64,000 bases of DNA. Origin: Akkermansia muciniphila (GTDB taxonomy: Bacteria > Verrucomicrobiota > Verrucomicrobiia > Opitutales > Opitutaceae). Made by a program: the position numbers and the translations under genes. The DNA lies in contig CAMCZZ010000002.1 in the NCBI GenBank assembly GCA_945888375.1, positions 217,628 to 281,627 of the forward strand, read 5' to 3'. A model generated the notes under the pieces. It was not told the origin of the DNA. It searched no databases and saw only the letters and a program-made list of their open reading frames with translations. This document shows positions 23,911 through 40,699 of this stretch, one piece after another (the stretch's first letter is position 1; each line of letters opens with the position of its first letter).

Positions 23911-24399
23911 ATGAGAGCCGAAAAAAAATATCTTATCTCCGAAGTCGAGGGGCACCTCAAAAAGTCGGATTACGTCATCCTGACTAACTTCACCAAGGTT
24001 ACCGTCTCCGACACCGCCGAGTTGCGCAAGCGCCTTGAGGTTGAGAAGGCCGAGTTTCACGTTGTAAAGAACAGCTCCTTCCGCGTCGCTGCCAAGGCCT
24101 TTGGTTTGCCCGAGGTCGACAGCGTCCTTTCCGGTCCCACCGCGATCATCGTGGGCGGGCAAAATCCGGCTGGTGTCGCCAAGGTCCTGAAAAAGTTCTT
24201 CGACGAGAAGCAGAAGCTTGAGGTCAAGGTCGGTGTTCTCGACAAGAAAGTCTACACCGCCAAGGATTTGGCCATCATCGCCGATCTCCCCCCGTTTTCG
24301 GCCCTGCGTTCCCAGTTTCTCGGCCTGCTCACCAGCAATGCCGCCGCCTTCGTGCGCGTCCTCGACGCCAAGGTCAAAAAGGAGCAACCCGCCGCCTAA
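23911..24399 (+). CDS. rplJ: 50S ribosomal protein L10
   Basis: A 162-residue L10. The N-terminal domain (SDYVILTNFTKVTVSDTAEL, then NSSFRVAAKAFGL and LSGPTAIIVGG) binds 23S rRNA with L11, and the C-terminal helix (LTSNAAAFVRVLDAKVKKE) anchors L7/L12 dimers. It starts 14 bp after rplA with a GGAG site. A 128-bp gap with a hairpin separates it from rplL. Confidence 0.97.
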   Translation: MRAEKKYLISEVEGHLKKSDYVILTNFTKVTVSDTAELRKRLEVEKAEFHVVKNSSFRVAAKAFGLPEVDSVLSGPTAIIVGGQNPAGVAKVLKKFFDEKQKLEVKVGVLDKKVYTAKDLAIIADLPPFSALRSQFLGLLTSNAAAFVRVLDAKVKKEQPAA

Positions 24400-24408
24400 C
24401 CCCTTTCT

Positions 24409-24437
24409 CCGCTGGTTGAATTCATTTCCTCCAGCGG
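24409..24437 (+). promoter_or_regulatory. Hairpin in the rplJ-rplL intergenic region
   Basis: A perfect 7-bp stem CCGCTGG/CCAGCGG with a 15-nt loop begins 9 bp after the rplJ stop. There is no T-tract, so it is more likely a processing or regulatory structure in a 128-bp spacer than a terminator. Confidence 0.45.
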
Positions 24438-24527
24438 GAAAACCAATCCAACGCGACCAGCTAGGGGATACGTCCCTTAAACGCGAGGCATCCGCCACCG
24501 CTAGTTTTTCGCAGGAGACATATACAC

Positions 24528-24911
24528 ATGAGCACCATCACCAAAGATCAAGTCATCGAGTGGCTGTCCGGCCAAACCGTTCTCGACCTCGCCGCGCTCG
24601 TTAAAGAGCTCGAAGGCAAGTGGGGCGTATCCGCCGCCGCTGCCGCCGGCCCTGCCGCCGCTGCCGGCCCTGCCGCCGCCGCTGCCGTCGTCGAAGAAAA
24701 GACCGAGTTTAACGTTGTCCTCGTCGAGGCCGGCGCGAACAAGATCGGCGTCATCAAGGAAGTCCGCGCCATCACCGGTCTGGGCCTCAAGGAAGCCAAG
24801 GATCTCGTCGAAGGCGCGCCGAAGCCCGTCAAGGAAGGCGCTTCCAAGGCCGATGCCGAGGATATCAAGAAGAAGCTCGAGGCCGCTGGCGCGAAGGTCG
24901 AGCTCAAGTAA
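24528..24911 (+). CDS. rplL: 50S ribosomal protein L7/L12
   Basis: A 127-residue stalk protein: an N-terminal dimerisation helix ([18 protein letters not shown]), an Ala-rich hinge with [14 protein letters not shown] repeats (about residues 36-52), and a C-terminal factor-binding domain with [16 protein letters not shown] and [12 protein letters not shown]. It is present in multiple copies per ribosome. It has its own strong ribosome-binding site (CAGGAG, 9-10 nt before the ATG), and a terminator-like hairpin follows it. Confidence 0.98.
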   Translation: MSTITKDQVIEWLSGQTVLDLAALVKELEGKWGVSAAAAAGPAAAAGPAAAAAVVEEKTEFNVVLVEAGANKIGVIKEVRAITGLGLKEAKDLVEGAPKPVKEGASKADAEDIKKKLEAAGAKVELK

Positions 24912-24950
24912 TCGCTTGGGCATCAACGCGTTTCACGCATCTTTTTCGTC

Positions 24951-24984
24951 AAGACAGGTCGCGCCCGTGCGCGGCCTGTCTTTT
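24951..24984 (+). terminator. Terminator/attenuator between rplL and rpoB
   Basis: A long hairpin lies 39 bp after the rplL stop: outer stem AAGACAGG/CCTGTCTT and inner stem CGCGC/GCGCG around a CCGT loop, joined by a T-G pair. The four Ts at 24981-24984 (half in the stem) and more T-rich DNA follow. Because rpoB continues 132 bp later without an obvious new promoter, it is probably a partial terminator lowering rpoBC relative to the ribosomal stalk genes, as known for this junction in E. coli. Confidence 0.8.
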
Positions 24985-25116
24985 GCCTTTTCTTTCTTCC
25001 CGTTCTTTTTCGTGTCCGCCGTGCCTCCGGGCTCGGCTTTGGTTTGATGGCTGCATCGGCCCCTCCGCCGTTCGCCGCCCCTCGTATTTTTTCCTCCCTC
25101 CCAACCGGAATTCTCC

Positions 25117-29001
<3,885 letters not shown>

Positions 29002-29024
29002 ATCTTCACAACTAGGGAATAATC

Positions 29025-33158
<4,134 letters not shown>

Positions 33159-33186
33159 CGCTTCGAACGCTGTAATCAATTAGTTC

Positions 33187-33219
33187 AAAGGCCGCCCGGA
33201 TTTACCGGGCGGCCTTTTT
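33187..33219 (+). terminator. Rho-independent terminator after rpoC
   Basis: AAAGGCCGCCCGG pairs perfectly with CCGGGCGGCCTTT around the loop ATTTA (13-bp stem), and the last five bases are T (33215-33219). It ends the rplKAJL-rpoBC transcript before the str operon. Confidence 0.95.
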
Positions 33220-33558
33220 ATTAGAAAAATAATTCAACCAGCACCTGAAATTTACCTTAATTAATTACATAATACCTTAACAAACTTTAAGATAACGATT
33301 AAATATATCTCATCAGTTGATGTGAATTTTTACGCTTGCCAATTGGCTCCTGTTTCTGAGTTGATCTCCAATTCATCGAAACTTCCCGCCGGCCCTCTCA
33401 TCTGGCTGCAGTATCGAACCCTCTCTCGTGGTTAGGTCATGGCTTTGGCCAATGATCTCGCTACATTTTTTGCGATTCTTGGAAATTTCGCTTGCACCGA
33501 ATTTCTCGGAGTCGCAGATTTGTCGTCTTTTCCCTATTTCCCAGCGTCTTTAACCGTC
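33220..33558 (+). promoter_or_regulatory. AT-rich promoter and leader region of the rpsL (str-S10-spc-alpha) operon
   Basis: This 339-bp non-coding stretch separates the rpoC terminator from rpsL. Its first 110 bp are strikingly AT-rich for this genome (ATTAATTAC, TTAAGATAACGATTAAATATATC), suggesting an UP-element-like promoter. A possible -35 TTAACA (33277-33282) and -10 TATATC (33304-33309) are only weak matches. The remaining leader (about 33330-33558) is long enough for regulation, but I see no recognisable riboswitch or ribosomal-protein-binding motif. An in-frame upstream ATG at 33439 is judged non-coding. Confidence 0.5.
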
Positions 33559-33942
33559 ATGCCTACCATCAATCAACTCGTGCGCAAAGGTCGTCGCCAA
33601 GTGCGCGCCAAATCCAAGTCTCCCGCTCTGGATAACAACCCTTTCCGCCGCGGCGTCTGCGTGCAGGTCATGACCCGCACTCCGAAGAAGCCCAATTCAG
33701 CTATTCGTAAGGTCGCTAAAGTCCGCCTCACCAATGGTAACGAGGTGATCTCCTACATTCCCGACGAGGGACATAACCTCCAAGAGCACAGCATCGTATT
33801 GGTTCGCGGTGGCCGCGTGAAAGATCTTCCCGGCGTGCGCTACCACATTGTCCGCGGCACGCTCGACGCCACTGGCGTGGAGAAGCGCCGTCGTTCCCGC
33901 TCCAAATACGGCGTAAAGCGCCCGAAGGCCGCCAAGAAGTAA
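33559..33942 (+). CDS. rpsL: 30S ribosomal protein S12
   Basis: A 127-residue S12. The ATG at 33559 gives the standard N-terminus [12 protein letters not shown]; the frame is open 40 codons upstream but without S12 similarity. The decoding-centre loops TPKKPNSA and [14 protein letters not shown] are wild type, with no change at the lysines associated with streptomycin resistance. First gene of the str operon, starting at an ACCGTC-ATG context without Shine-Dalgarno. Confidence 0.97.
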   Translation: MPTINQLVRKGRRQVRAKSKSPALDNNPFRRGVCVQVMTRTPKKPNSAIRKVAKVRLTNGNEVISYIPDEGHNLQEHSIVLVRGGRVKDLPGVRYHIVRGTLDATGVEKRRRSRSKYGVKRPKAAKK

Positions 33943-33979
33943 AAGTCGCAACCCAAGCCCTAAGCCCTCTCCAAGCACC

Positions 33980-34453
33980 ATGTCACGCCGCCATCGCGCA
34001 ACCAAGCGCCAGACCGTTCCCGACTCCCGCTACAGCAGCGTTCTTGTCGCCCATCTCGTCAACTGCGTCATGCAGTCCGGCAAGAAGAACCTCGCCGAGC
34101 GCATCGTTTACGGTGCGTTTGAGAAGGTCTCCGAGAAGCTCCAAAAAGGTGATCCCGTCGACCTTCTCATCGGTGCCCTCGAGAACGCACGTCCCCGTCT
34201 CGAAGTGAAGAGCCGCCGCGTCGGCGGTGCCACCTACCAGGTTCCGATCGAGATTTCTTATGAGCGTCAGGAGTCCCTGGCTCTCCGTTGGATCGTAACG
34301 GCTGCTGGCGGTCGCAAGGGTCAGCCGATGAAGGAGGCTCTCGCCGCTGAGATCGTCGACGCCTACAACAACACCGGCAACGTCGTGAAGAAGAAGGAAG
34401 ACACCCACAAGATGGCCCAGGCCAACCGCGCCTTCGCCCACCTTCGCTGGTAA
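33980..34453 (+). CDS. rpsG: 30S ribosomal protein S7
   Basis: A 157-residue S7 of standard length, initiating assembly of the 30S head. Landmarks are the N-terminal [27 protein letters not shown] (about residues 75-94) and the C-terminal [15 protein letters not shown]. The start context is GCACC-ATG without a Shine-Dalgarno; it lies 37 bp after rpsL. Confidence 0.98.
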   Translation: MSRRHRATKRQTVPDSRYSSVLVAHLVNCVMQSGKKNLAERIVYGAFEKVSEKLQKGDPVDLLIGALENARPRLEVKSRRVGGATYQVPIEISYERQESLALRWIVTAAGGRKGQPMKEALAAEIVDAYNNTGNVVKKKEDTHKMAQANRAFAHLRW

Positions 34454-34489
34454 TCACTCCACACCTTTCCACTTCTACCCACGCGCACC

Positions 34490-36673
34490 ATGTCCGCCGC
34501 CCCTCTAATTACCATCGTCACCGACAAGAGCAAAATCTCTCCGGTCAACTCCAAGGATCGTCCCTTCCCCTTGGAGTGGACGCGTAACATTGGTATCGCC
34601 GCTCACATCGACGCAGGCAAGACTACGACATCCGAGCGTATCCTTTTCTACTCCGGTGCAGTTCACAAGATGGGCGAAGTCCATGAGGGAACCGCGGTGA
34701 CTGACTGGATGGAGCAGGAGCGCGAGCGCGGCATCACCATCACCGCCGCCGCCATCTCCTGCGCCTGGAACGCCTCCTGCGGCCCCTGGAAGGGCATCAA
34801 GCAGCGTATCAACATCATTGATACCCCCGGCCACGTGGACTTCACCGCCGAGGTCGAGCGTTCCATGCGCGTGCTCGACGGCGCCGTCGCCGTGTTCTGC
34901 GCCGTCGCCGGCGTCCAGCCCCAGTCCGAGACGGTCTGGCGTCAGGCTAACAAATATGGCGTTCCTCGCGTCGCGTTCATCAACAAGATGGACCGCACCG
35001 GAGCCAACTTCTTCCGCGCCATCGACGAGATGCGCGAAAAGCTCAAGGCCAACGCCCACGCTCTTTTCCTCCCCATCGGTAATGAGGAAAACTTCAGCGG
35101 CGTCGTGGATCTGGTCCAGGAGATCGCCTACATTTTTATCGATCCGCTCGACATGGATCTGGACCCGAAGCAGCATCCCATCCCGGACAACCTAGTCGCC
35201 CAGGCCAAGGAATACCGCGAGAAGCTCATCGAGGCCGTTTCCGATTTCGACGACGGTCTCGCCGAGAAATACCTCAGTGGCGAGCCCATCACCCCCGCCG
35301 AGCTCATGGTCGCGGTCCGCAAGGCCACCGTATCCATGAAGTTCACCGGCGTCATCCCCGGCTCCGCCTTCAAAAAGAAGGGCGTTCAGCGTCTCCTCGA
35401 CTGCGTCGTAAATTACCTGCCCAACCCGCTCGACCTGCCACCCATGGTTGGCACGAACAGCGACGGCGAGAGCGTCGGCGTCACCCCCGACGACAAGGCC
35501 AAGCTCGCCGGCCTCGCCTTCAAGCTTTGGACCGACCCCTTTGTCGGTAAACTTGTGTTCTTCCGCGTCTACACCGGAGCGCTCCACAAGGGCACCGCCG
35601 TCTACAATCCCCGCACCCGCCGCTCCGAGCGCGTTTCCCGCCTCGTTTTGATGCGCGCCATGGACCGCGAGGAGATCGACATCGCCTACTCCGGCGACAT
35701 CTGTGCAATGGTCGGCGTCAAGGAAGTGATCACCGGCGACACCCTCTGCCATGAGGACGCCGACATTCGCCTTGAGCCCCCGTCCTTCCCCGAGCCCGTC
35801 ATCGCGATGTCCATCGAGCCCAACTCGAAGGCCGATCAGGAGAAGCTCGGCATGGCCCTCCAGCGCCTCGTGGCCGAGGATCCCACGCTCCGCGTCAAAA
35901 CCGATTTGGACACCGGCCAGACCATCCTCGCCGGCATGGGCGAGCTTCACCTCGAGATCATCGTAGATCGCATGAAGCGCGAGTTCAAGGTCGAGGCCAC
36001 CTCCGGCAAGCCCCAGATCGCCTACCGCGAGACCATCACCACCCACGCCGAGGGCGAGGGTAAGTTCGTCCGCCAGTCCGGCGGCAAGGGCCAATACGGT
36101 CACGTTGTGGTCACCATCGAGCCCAACGAAAAGGGCAAGGGCATTGAGATCATCAACGAGACCGTGGGCGGCTCCATTCCCAAGGAGTTCATCAAGCCTT
36201 CCACCGACGGCCTCAACGAAGCCGCCAACAACGGCGTTGTCGCCGGCTACCCCGTGGTCGACGTGATCGTCCGTATCAAGGATGGTTCCTTCCACGAAGT
36301 CGACTCGTCCGAAATGGCCTTCAAGATGGCCGGCATCTTCGCGTTCAAGGACGCCATGAAGAACGCCAAGCCCATCCTGCTTGAGCCCATCATGGGCGTC
36401 GAGGTCACCACCCCGGAGGAATACCAGGGCGACCTCATCGGCGACATTAACCGTCGTCGCGGTCAGATCCAAGGCATGGAAAACAAGAACGGCGCCTGCA
36501 TCATCACTTCCGCCGTGCCGCTTGAGAACCTTTTCGGCTACGTGACGGACATCCGCTCGCTCTCCAAGGGCCGAGCGTCCGCCTCCATCACCCCGTCCCA
36601 TTTCGAGCAGGTTCCCAACCAGCTCCTCGCCAAGATCGTGGAGACCTCTTCCAAGGCTCCCGCTCGCACCTAA
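34490..36673 (+). CDS. fusA: Elongation factor G
   Basis: A 727-residue translocase. The G domain carries [14 protein letters not shown] (P-loop), a canonical switch [11 protein letters not shown] (in contrast to the neighbouring EF-Tu), DTPGHVDFT and NKMDR. Domain IV follows in the C-terminal half with GGSIPKEF and the domain V region GRGSASI-like [16 protein letters not shown]. It is about 25-30 residues longer than E. coli EF-G: an N-terminal extension of some 20 residues precedes [12 protein letters not shown], and a short insertion ([12 protein letters not shown]) follows switch I. It precedes rpsJ by 20 bp; no tuf lies between. Confidence 0.97.
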   Translation: MSAAPLITIVTDKSKISPVNSKDRPFPLEWTRNIGIAAHIDAGKTTTSERILFYSGAVHKMGEVHEGTAVTDWMEQERERGITITAAAISCAWNASCGPWKGIKQRINIIDTPGHVDFTAEVERSMRVLDGAVAVFCAVAGVQPQSETVWRQANKYGVPRVAFINKMDRTGANFFRAIDEMREKLKANAHALFLPIGNEENFSGVVDLVQEIAYIFIDPLDMDLDPKQHPIPDNLVAQAKEYREKLIEAVSDFDDGLAEKYLSGEPITPAELMVAVRKATVSMKFTGVIPGSAFKKKGVQRLLDCVVNYLPNPLDLPPMVGTNSDGESVGVTPDDKAKLAGLAFKLWTDPFVGKLVFFRVYTGALHKGTAVYNPRTRRSERVSRLVLMRAMDREEIDIAYSGDICAMVGVKEVITGDTLCHEDADIRLEPPSFPEPVIAMSIEPNSKADQEKLGMALQRLVAEDPTLRVKTDLDTGQTILAGMGELHLEIIVDRMKREFKVEATSGKPQIAYRETITTHAEGEGKFVRQSGGKGQYGHVVVTIEPNEKGKGIEIINETVGGSIPKEFIKPSTDGLNEAANNGVVAGYPVVDVIVRIKDGSFHEVDSSEMAFKMAGIFAFKDAMKNAKPILLEPIMGVEVTTPEEYQGDLIGDINRRRGQIQGMENKNGACIITSAVPLENLFGYVTDIRSLSKGRASASITPSHFEQVPNQLLAKIVETSSKAPART

Positions 36674-36693
36674 ATCTTCGTTCTTTTTTCGTA

Positions 36694-37002
36694 ATGAAAG
36701 GCCAAAAAATCCGCATCCGTCTCAAGGGTTTCGATTACCGCGTGATCGACCAGTCCGCCCTCGAGATTGTCGAGACCGCCAAGCGCTCCGGCGCTCGCGT
36801 CTCCGGTCCCGTTCCTCTTCCCACCAAGATCGAGAAACTGACCGTCAACCGTTCCCCGCACGTGGATAAGAAGTCCATGGAGCAGTTCGAGAGTCGCACT
36901 CACAAGCGCCTCATCGACATCATCGAACCCACCGCCCAGACCGTGGACGAGCTTAAGAAGCTTAATCTCCCGTCCGGCGTGGACATCTCCATCAACGTGT
37001 AA
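36694..37002 (+). CDS. rpsJ: 30S ribosomal protein S10 (NusE)
   Basis: A 102-residue S10, normal length, with [16 protein letters not shown] and the signature loop [20 protein letters not shown] followed by [16 protein letters not shown]. It also acts as NusE in antitermination. First gene of the S10 block but only 20 bp after fusA, so str and S10 operons are fused. Confidence 0.98.
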   Translation: MKGQKIRIRLKGFDYRVIDQSALEIVETAKRSGARVSGPVPLPTKIEKLTVNRSPHVDKKSMEQFESRTHKRLIDIIEPTAQTVDELKKLNLPSGVDISINV

Positions 37003-37057
37003 GGATTCGCCCCTCGAACCTCGCACCCAGCCCTTTCAGTCCAACAGTTTAGCGCAC

Positions 37058-37076
37058 TCCGGCGGACTCCGCCGGA
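37058..37076 (+). promoter_or_regulatory. Palindrome in the rpsJ-rplC gap
   Basis: TCCGGCGGA-C-TCCGCCGGA is a 19-bp near-perfect palindrome in the 125-bp gap between rpsJ and rplC, the widest gap in the S10 block. No T-tract follows. It could be an RNA structure in an S10-type leader or a processing site. Confidence 0.4.
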
Positions 37077-37127
37077 ATCGCTAATGTAGGTCTCACGAAA
37101 CGGAAACCCTCCACCTACCGCTTAGCC

Positions 37128-37778
37128 ATGATCAACACCCTCATCGGTAAAAAGATCGGGATGACGCAGGTCTATGACGCTCAAAACGTCCTCGTCCCCG
37201 TCACCGTAGTCGAAGCCGGACCCAATTCTGTGGTCCAGGTCAAGACCCTCGAAATCGACGGCTACAACGCCGTCCAGCTCGGTTTCTCCGCCCTAAAAGG
37301 CAAGAACACCTCCAAGGCCGAACTCAACCATGCCAAAAAGGCTGGTCTCGAGTCCGCCCCCCGCGTCCTCAGCGAAGTCCGCCTCGCCGACAAGCCCACC
37401 CAGAAAGCCGGCGACGTCATCACCGTCGACGCCTTCAAGGAAGGCCAACTCGTCGATGTCATCGGCATCACCAAGGGCAAAGGCTTCCAAGGCGTTGTGA
37501 AACGCTTCCGCGTCGCCGGCGGTCCAGCCACCCACGGCTCCATGTTCCATCGCCGCATCGGCTCGATCGGCATGCGCCAGACCCCTGGTCGCGTTTGGAA
37601 GAACCAGGCCATGCCCGGCCACATGGGACAGGTTCGTCGCACCCTTCAAAACCTCACGGTGGTGAAGATTGTCGCCGACAAGAACCTCATCCTGGTCAAG
37701 GGCGCCATCCCCGGCGCCAACGGTGACGACGTGATCGTCCGCACTGCCATCAAGGGTCAGCCCAAGGGCGCCAAGTAA
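37128..37778 (+). CDS. rplC: 50S ribosomal protein L3
   Basis: A 216-residue L3 with the N-terminal GKKIGMTQVYD, the signature TKGKGFQGVVKRF (about residues 114-126), HGSMFHRRIGSIGMRQTPGR, and the late KGAIPGANGDDVIVR. It initiates 50S assembly and reaches the peptidyl-transferase centre. It starts after TTAGCC-ATG without Shine-Dalgarno. Confidence 0.97.
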   Translation: MINTLIGKKIGMTQVYDAQNVLVPVTVVEAGPNSVVQVKTLEIDGYNAVQLGFSALKGKNTSKAELNHAKKAGLESAPRVLSEVRLADKPTQKAGDVITVDAFKEGQLVDVIGITKGKGFQGVVKRFRVAGGPATHGSMFHRRIGSIGMRQTPGRVWKNQAMPGHMGQVRRTLQNLTVVKIVADKNLILVKGAIPGANGDDVIVRTAIKGQPKGAK

Positions 37779-37793
37779 AGGAGAACGCCACCC

Positions 37794-38429
37794 ATGAAAT
37801 TAAAAGTTTACAGCCCCGACGGTAAAACCTCCCGCGAGCAAGATTTCGCCGAAATTCCCCAATTCGAGGGAAATCGCGGCAGCCAAGCTCTCAAGGAAGT
37901 TATCGTCGCCATTAACGCCAACGCCCGTCTCGGCACACACTCCACGAAAACCCGTGGTGAGGTGTCCGGTGGTGGTAAAAAACCCTGGCGCCAAAAGGGC
38001 ACTGGCCGTGCTCGCGCCGGCTCCATTCGCTCTCCCTTGTGGAGCGGCGGCGGTGTCGTCTTTGGCCCCAAGCCCCGTGACTACTCCAAGAAAGTCAACG
38101 CCCAGGTGAAGGCCCTCGCTTTCTCCCGCGCCCTTTTCGACCGCGCCATCGCCGGCGAGATCGACGTCATCGAGGCCTGGAGCGTCGCCCAACCTAAAAC
38201 CAAGATCATCGATGAGGTCATCGGACGCATCGCGCCAATCGGTAAAATCCTGATCGTCGACGATACGTTTCCCGTGGCGGCCGTCCGCGCGGCTCGCAAC
38301 ATCCAACGTGTTTCCATCCAGGAGGCCGCCAAGCTCAATGCTAAGGATCTGGCGCAGTATAAGCGCATAATCATAAGCACCAAGGGTATGGAGAAAATCA
38401 TCGCCCGTGCAAACGGAGGTAAGAACTAA
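37794..38429 (+). CDS. rplD: 50S ribosomal protein L4
   Basis: A 211-residue L4 with the exit-tunnel loop region THSTKTRGEVSGGGKKPWRQ and KGTGRARAGSIRSPLWSGGG (about residues 47-86). In E. coli L4 represses its own operon; no matching leader is identified here. Strong ribosome-binding site AAAGGAG. Its TAA stop overlaps the rplW ATG by one base. Confidence 0.97.
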   Translation: MKLKVYSPDGKTSREQDFAEIPQFEGNRGSQALKEVIVAINANARLGTHSTKTRGEVSGGGKKPWRQKGTGRARAGSIRSPLWSGGGVVFGPKPRDYSKKVNAQVKALAFSRALFDRAIAGEIDVIEAWSVAQPKTKIIDEVIGRIAPIGKILIVDDTFPVAAVRAARNIQRVSIQEAAKLNAKDLAQYKRIIISTKGMEKIIARANGGKN

Positions 38430-38710
38430 TGAACGCCCTCGCCGTCCTTAAACAAGTCCGCCTCACCGAGAAGGCTTCCAAGCTTTCTTCCGAGCTTGGC
38501 CAATACACCTTCGAGGTAACTCCGAAGGCCACCAAGCATCAGATCGCCGTCGCCGTTGAGAAGACCTTCAAGGTCAACGTCGTGCGCGTCAATACCCAGA
38601 CCATTGCCGGCAAGCCCAAGCGCACCCGCGCCGGTCGTCCGACTACGACCTCCACCATCAAGAAGGCCATCGTGACCCTCAAGGCCGGTGACAAGATCGA
38701 GTTGGTCTAA
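38429..38710 (+). CDS. rplW: 50S ribosomal protein L23
   Basis: A 93-residue L23 with VRLTEKASKLSSELGQYTFEV, KHQIAVAVEKTFKVNVVRVN and a basic loop GKPKRTRAGRPTTTSTIKKA. It forms part of the tunnel exit and the docking site for trigger factor and SRP. The ATG shares its A with the rplD stop (TAATG), giving coupled translation. Confidence 0.97.
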   Translation: MNALAVLKQVRLTEKASKLSSELGQYTFEVTPKATKHQIAVAVEKTFKVNVVRVNTQTIAGKPKRTRAGRPTTTSTIKKAIVTLKAGDKIELV

Positions 38711-38739
38711 GCGTCGATTCATCCAAGGAACCACCCAAC

Positions 38740-39606
38740 ATGGCTCTCAAATCCTTCCGTCCACTCACTCCTTCCCAGCGCTTCACCGTGCTGAACAAGG
38801 ATGAGTCCATCACCCCGAAGCGCCCCGAGCGCTCTCTGACCTACTCCCAGGCAAAGTCTGGCGGCCGCAATAACAACGGCCGTATCACCACACGCCGTCG
38901 CGGTGGTGGTCATAAGCGCCTCCATCGCATCGTCGATTTCAAGCGCGCTATCATTGATATCCCGGCCACGGTGCAGGCAATTGAGTATGATCCTAACCGC
39001 TCCGCCCGTCTCGCGCTGATCACTTACGCGAACGGCGAGAAGCGCTATATCATTGCCGCAAACGGCATGAAGATTGGCGACACCATCGTTACCTCTAATA
39101 AGGCAACGACCAATGATTTCCTAGTCGGAAACAACTTCCCGCTGTCGATCATCCCGCCTTCTACCAAGTTACATTGCGTCGAGCTCATTCCGGGACGTGG
39201 CGCCCAGCTTGGCCGCACCGCCGGCACCTCGATCGAGCTCATTGCCGTTGAAAACGGCACCGCTCAGCTCAAGATGCCTTCTGGCGAGATTCGTTTGGTT
39301 AACCCCAAGTGCCGCGCCACGATTGGCGAAGTTGGCAACGGTGATCATATGAACAAGTCGCTTGGCAAGGCCGGCCGCAATCGCTGGCTTGGCAAACGCC
39401 CCCGCCAGCGCGGTGTTTCCATGAACCCTGTCGATCACCCCAACGGTGGTGGTCAGGGTAAATCCAAGGGTGGTGGCGGTCGCCAACATCTCGTATCTCC
39501 TTGGGGTCAGCTCGCCAAGGGCTTCCCCACCCGCAAGCGTTCGAAGCCCTCGAACAGCCAAATCCTCGTTCGCCACAACGGCCGCAAGCCGCGCGGCAAG
39601 AAGTAA
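38740..39606 (+). CDS. rplB: 50S ribosomal protein L2
   Basis: A 288-residue L2, slightly longer than the usual 273-277. Landmarks are KSGGRNNNGRITTRRRGGGH, a central GRTAGTSIELIAVENG, and the C-terminal peptidyl-transferase-proximal segment MNPVDHPNGGGQGKSKGGGG. The first His of the usual DHPHGGG is kept; the second is Asn. Ribosome-binding site CAAGGAA lies about 10 nt before the ATG. Confidence 0.98.
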   Translation: MALKSFRPLTPSQRFTVLNKDESITPKRPERSLTYSQAKSGGRNNNGRITTRRRGGGHKRLHRIVDFKRAIIDIPATVQAIEYDPNRSARLALITYANGEKRYIIAANGMKIGDTIVTSNKATTNDFLVGNNFPLSIIPPSTKLHCVELIPGRGAQLGRTAGTSIELIAVENGTAQLKMPSGEIRLVNPKCRATIGEVGNGDHMNKSLGKAGRNRWLGKRPRQRGVSMNPVDHPNGGGQGKSKGGGGRQHLVSPWGQLAKGFPTRKRSKPSNSQILVRHNGRKPRGKK

Positions 39607-39624
39607 CCTTACCGCCCACCTACC

Positions 39625-39900
39625 ATGGCCCGTTCCATCAAAAAAGGTTTCTTCGTCGACTACCACCTGCTCGAGAAAATCGAGAAGGCCGTCGCCTCGA
39701 AGAATAAGAAACCCATCCAAACCTGGTCCCGTCGCTCGACCATCACCCCTGACTTCATCGGTCACACCTTTAACGTGCACAACGGCAAGGCCTTTGTTGC
39801 TGTTTATGTCACCGATAACATGGTCGGACACAAGCTCGGAGAGTTTGCTCCCACCCGCGTCTTCAAGGCGCACGGTGGTATGACCCGCAAGGAAATCTAA
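39625..39900 (+). CDS. rpsS: 30S ribosomal protein S19
   Basis: A 91-residue S19 with [40 protein letters not shown] and the C-terminal [18 protein letters not shown]. It forms part of the 30S head with S13. Start context CTACC-ATG. It is followed not by rplV, as usual, but by an exported protein gene 32 bp downstream. Confidence 0.98.
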   Translation: MARSIKKGFFVDYHLLEKIEKAVASKNKKPIQTWSRRSTITPDFIGHTFNVHNGKAFVAVYVTDNMVGHKLGEFAPTRVFKAHGGMTRKEI

Positions 39901-39932
39901 GTTTGCCGCCCCTGGCACCCCCGCCTCCGTCC

Positions 39933-40277
39933 ATGTTCCCGACCGCTTTTCGTCTTTTCGGCTTTGTCGTCGCCCTTTCGGGTGCGTCGGCGCTGCATGC
40001 GGCGATTTCGTTCGAGCGTTCTTTGGGCGAGGCCCGGGTCGTGCGGGTTGCTCATCTTTCTGCCGCAGATATCGTCATTCTCGATGCCGGCTACGAGACT
40101 GGTCTCCGCCAAGGCATGGTTTGTAACGTTAGCCGGGACGGCACTCAGATCGGGGAGGTAATGCTAGTCGACCTTCGCCCTCGCTCCGCCAGCGCCCTTA
40201 TTCTCGACCTCGTCTCCAACCAGAGTCTCCAGCCAGGAGACTCAGTTGTCGTCAAAACCGTTTCATCTAAAAAATAA
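39933..40277 (+). CDS. Exported small protein inserted in the S10 operon, unknown
   Basis: A 114-residue protein between rpsS and rplV, a junction that is otherwise almost invariant in bacteria. The ATG at 39933 gives a signal peptide (MFPTAFRLFGFVVALSGASALHA, cleavage near residue 23); an upstream TTG at 39903 is less likely. The mature part reads as a small beta domain, with DIVILDAGYETGLRQGMVCNV, IGEVMLVDLRPRSASALIL and a late LQPGDSVVVKT. This pattern resembles the C-terminal domain of flagellar FlgT and related periplasmic proteins, but assignment is tentative. GC and codon use resemble the surroundings except for slightly fewer C-ending codons. Confidence 0.8.
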   Translation: MFPTAFRLFGFVVALSGASALHAAISFERSLGEARVVRVAHLSAADIVILDAGYETGLRQGMVCNVSRDGTQIGEVMLVDLRPRSASALILDLVSNQSLQPGDSVVVKTVSSKK

Positions 40278-40346
40278 CCCACAAAAGGGCAGGGCGGGGA
40301 ACTTGTTACCCAGTCGCTGTCGCCTCCACAAAAGGAATCATATACC

Positions 40347-40688
40347 ATGGAAGTCACTGCCATCACCCGCAACGCCCACATGTCCCCTAAAAAGGTCCGT
40401 GAGGTCGTCCGCACCATCACCGGTCGCCCCGCCACCGAGGCCTCCGAGTATCTCGCGCTCATCCCGCGCAAGTCCGCCCAGCTCATCAACAAGACGCTTA
40501 AGAGCGCCATCGCTAACGCTGAGAACAACAACAATCTATCCTCAGATAGTTTGATCGTTAAGACGGCCTATGTTGACCAAGGCCCCGTCCTGAAACGTTT
40601 CAAGGCCGCCGCCCGCGGCACCGCCGCACCCCGCCGCAAAAAGATGAGCCACATCACCGTCGTCCTTTCGGACGGCGCCACCAACTAA
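40347..40688 (+). CDS. rplV: 50S ribosomal protein L22
   Basis: A 113-residue L22 with [19 protein letters not shown] and the beta-hairpin region [20 protein letters not shown] lining the exit tunnel; the macrolide-site loop shows no obvious deletion. Ribosome-binding site AAAAGGAAT lies 8 nt before the ATG. Confidence 0.98.
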   Translation: MEVTAITRNAHMSPKKVREVVRTITGRPATEASEYLALIPRKSAQLINKTLKSAIANAENNNNLSSDSLIVKTAYVDQGPVLKRFKAAARGTAAPRRKKMSHITVVLSDGATN

Positions 40689-40699
40689 GACTTACCACC

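Noticed and set aside
33439..33558. Forty-codon in-frame N-terminal extension of rpsL
   Set aside because: S12 starts universally at MPTINQL; the upstream residues show no S12 similarity and lie in an operon leader.
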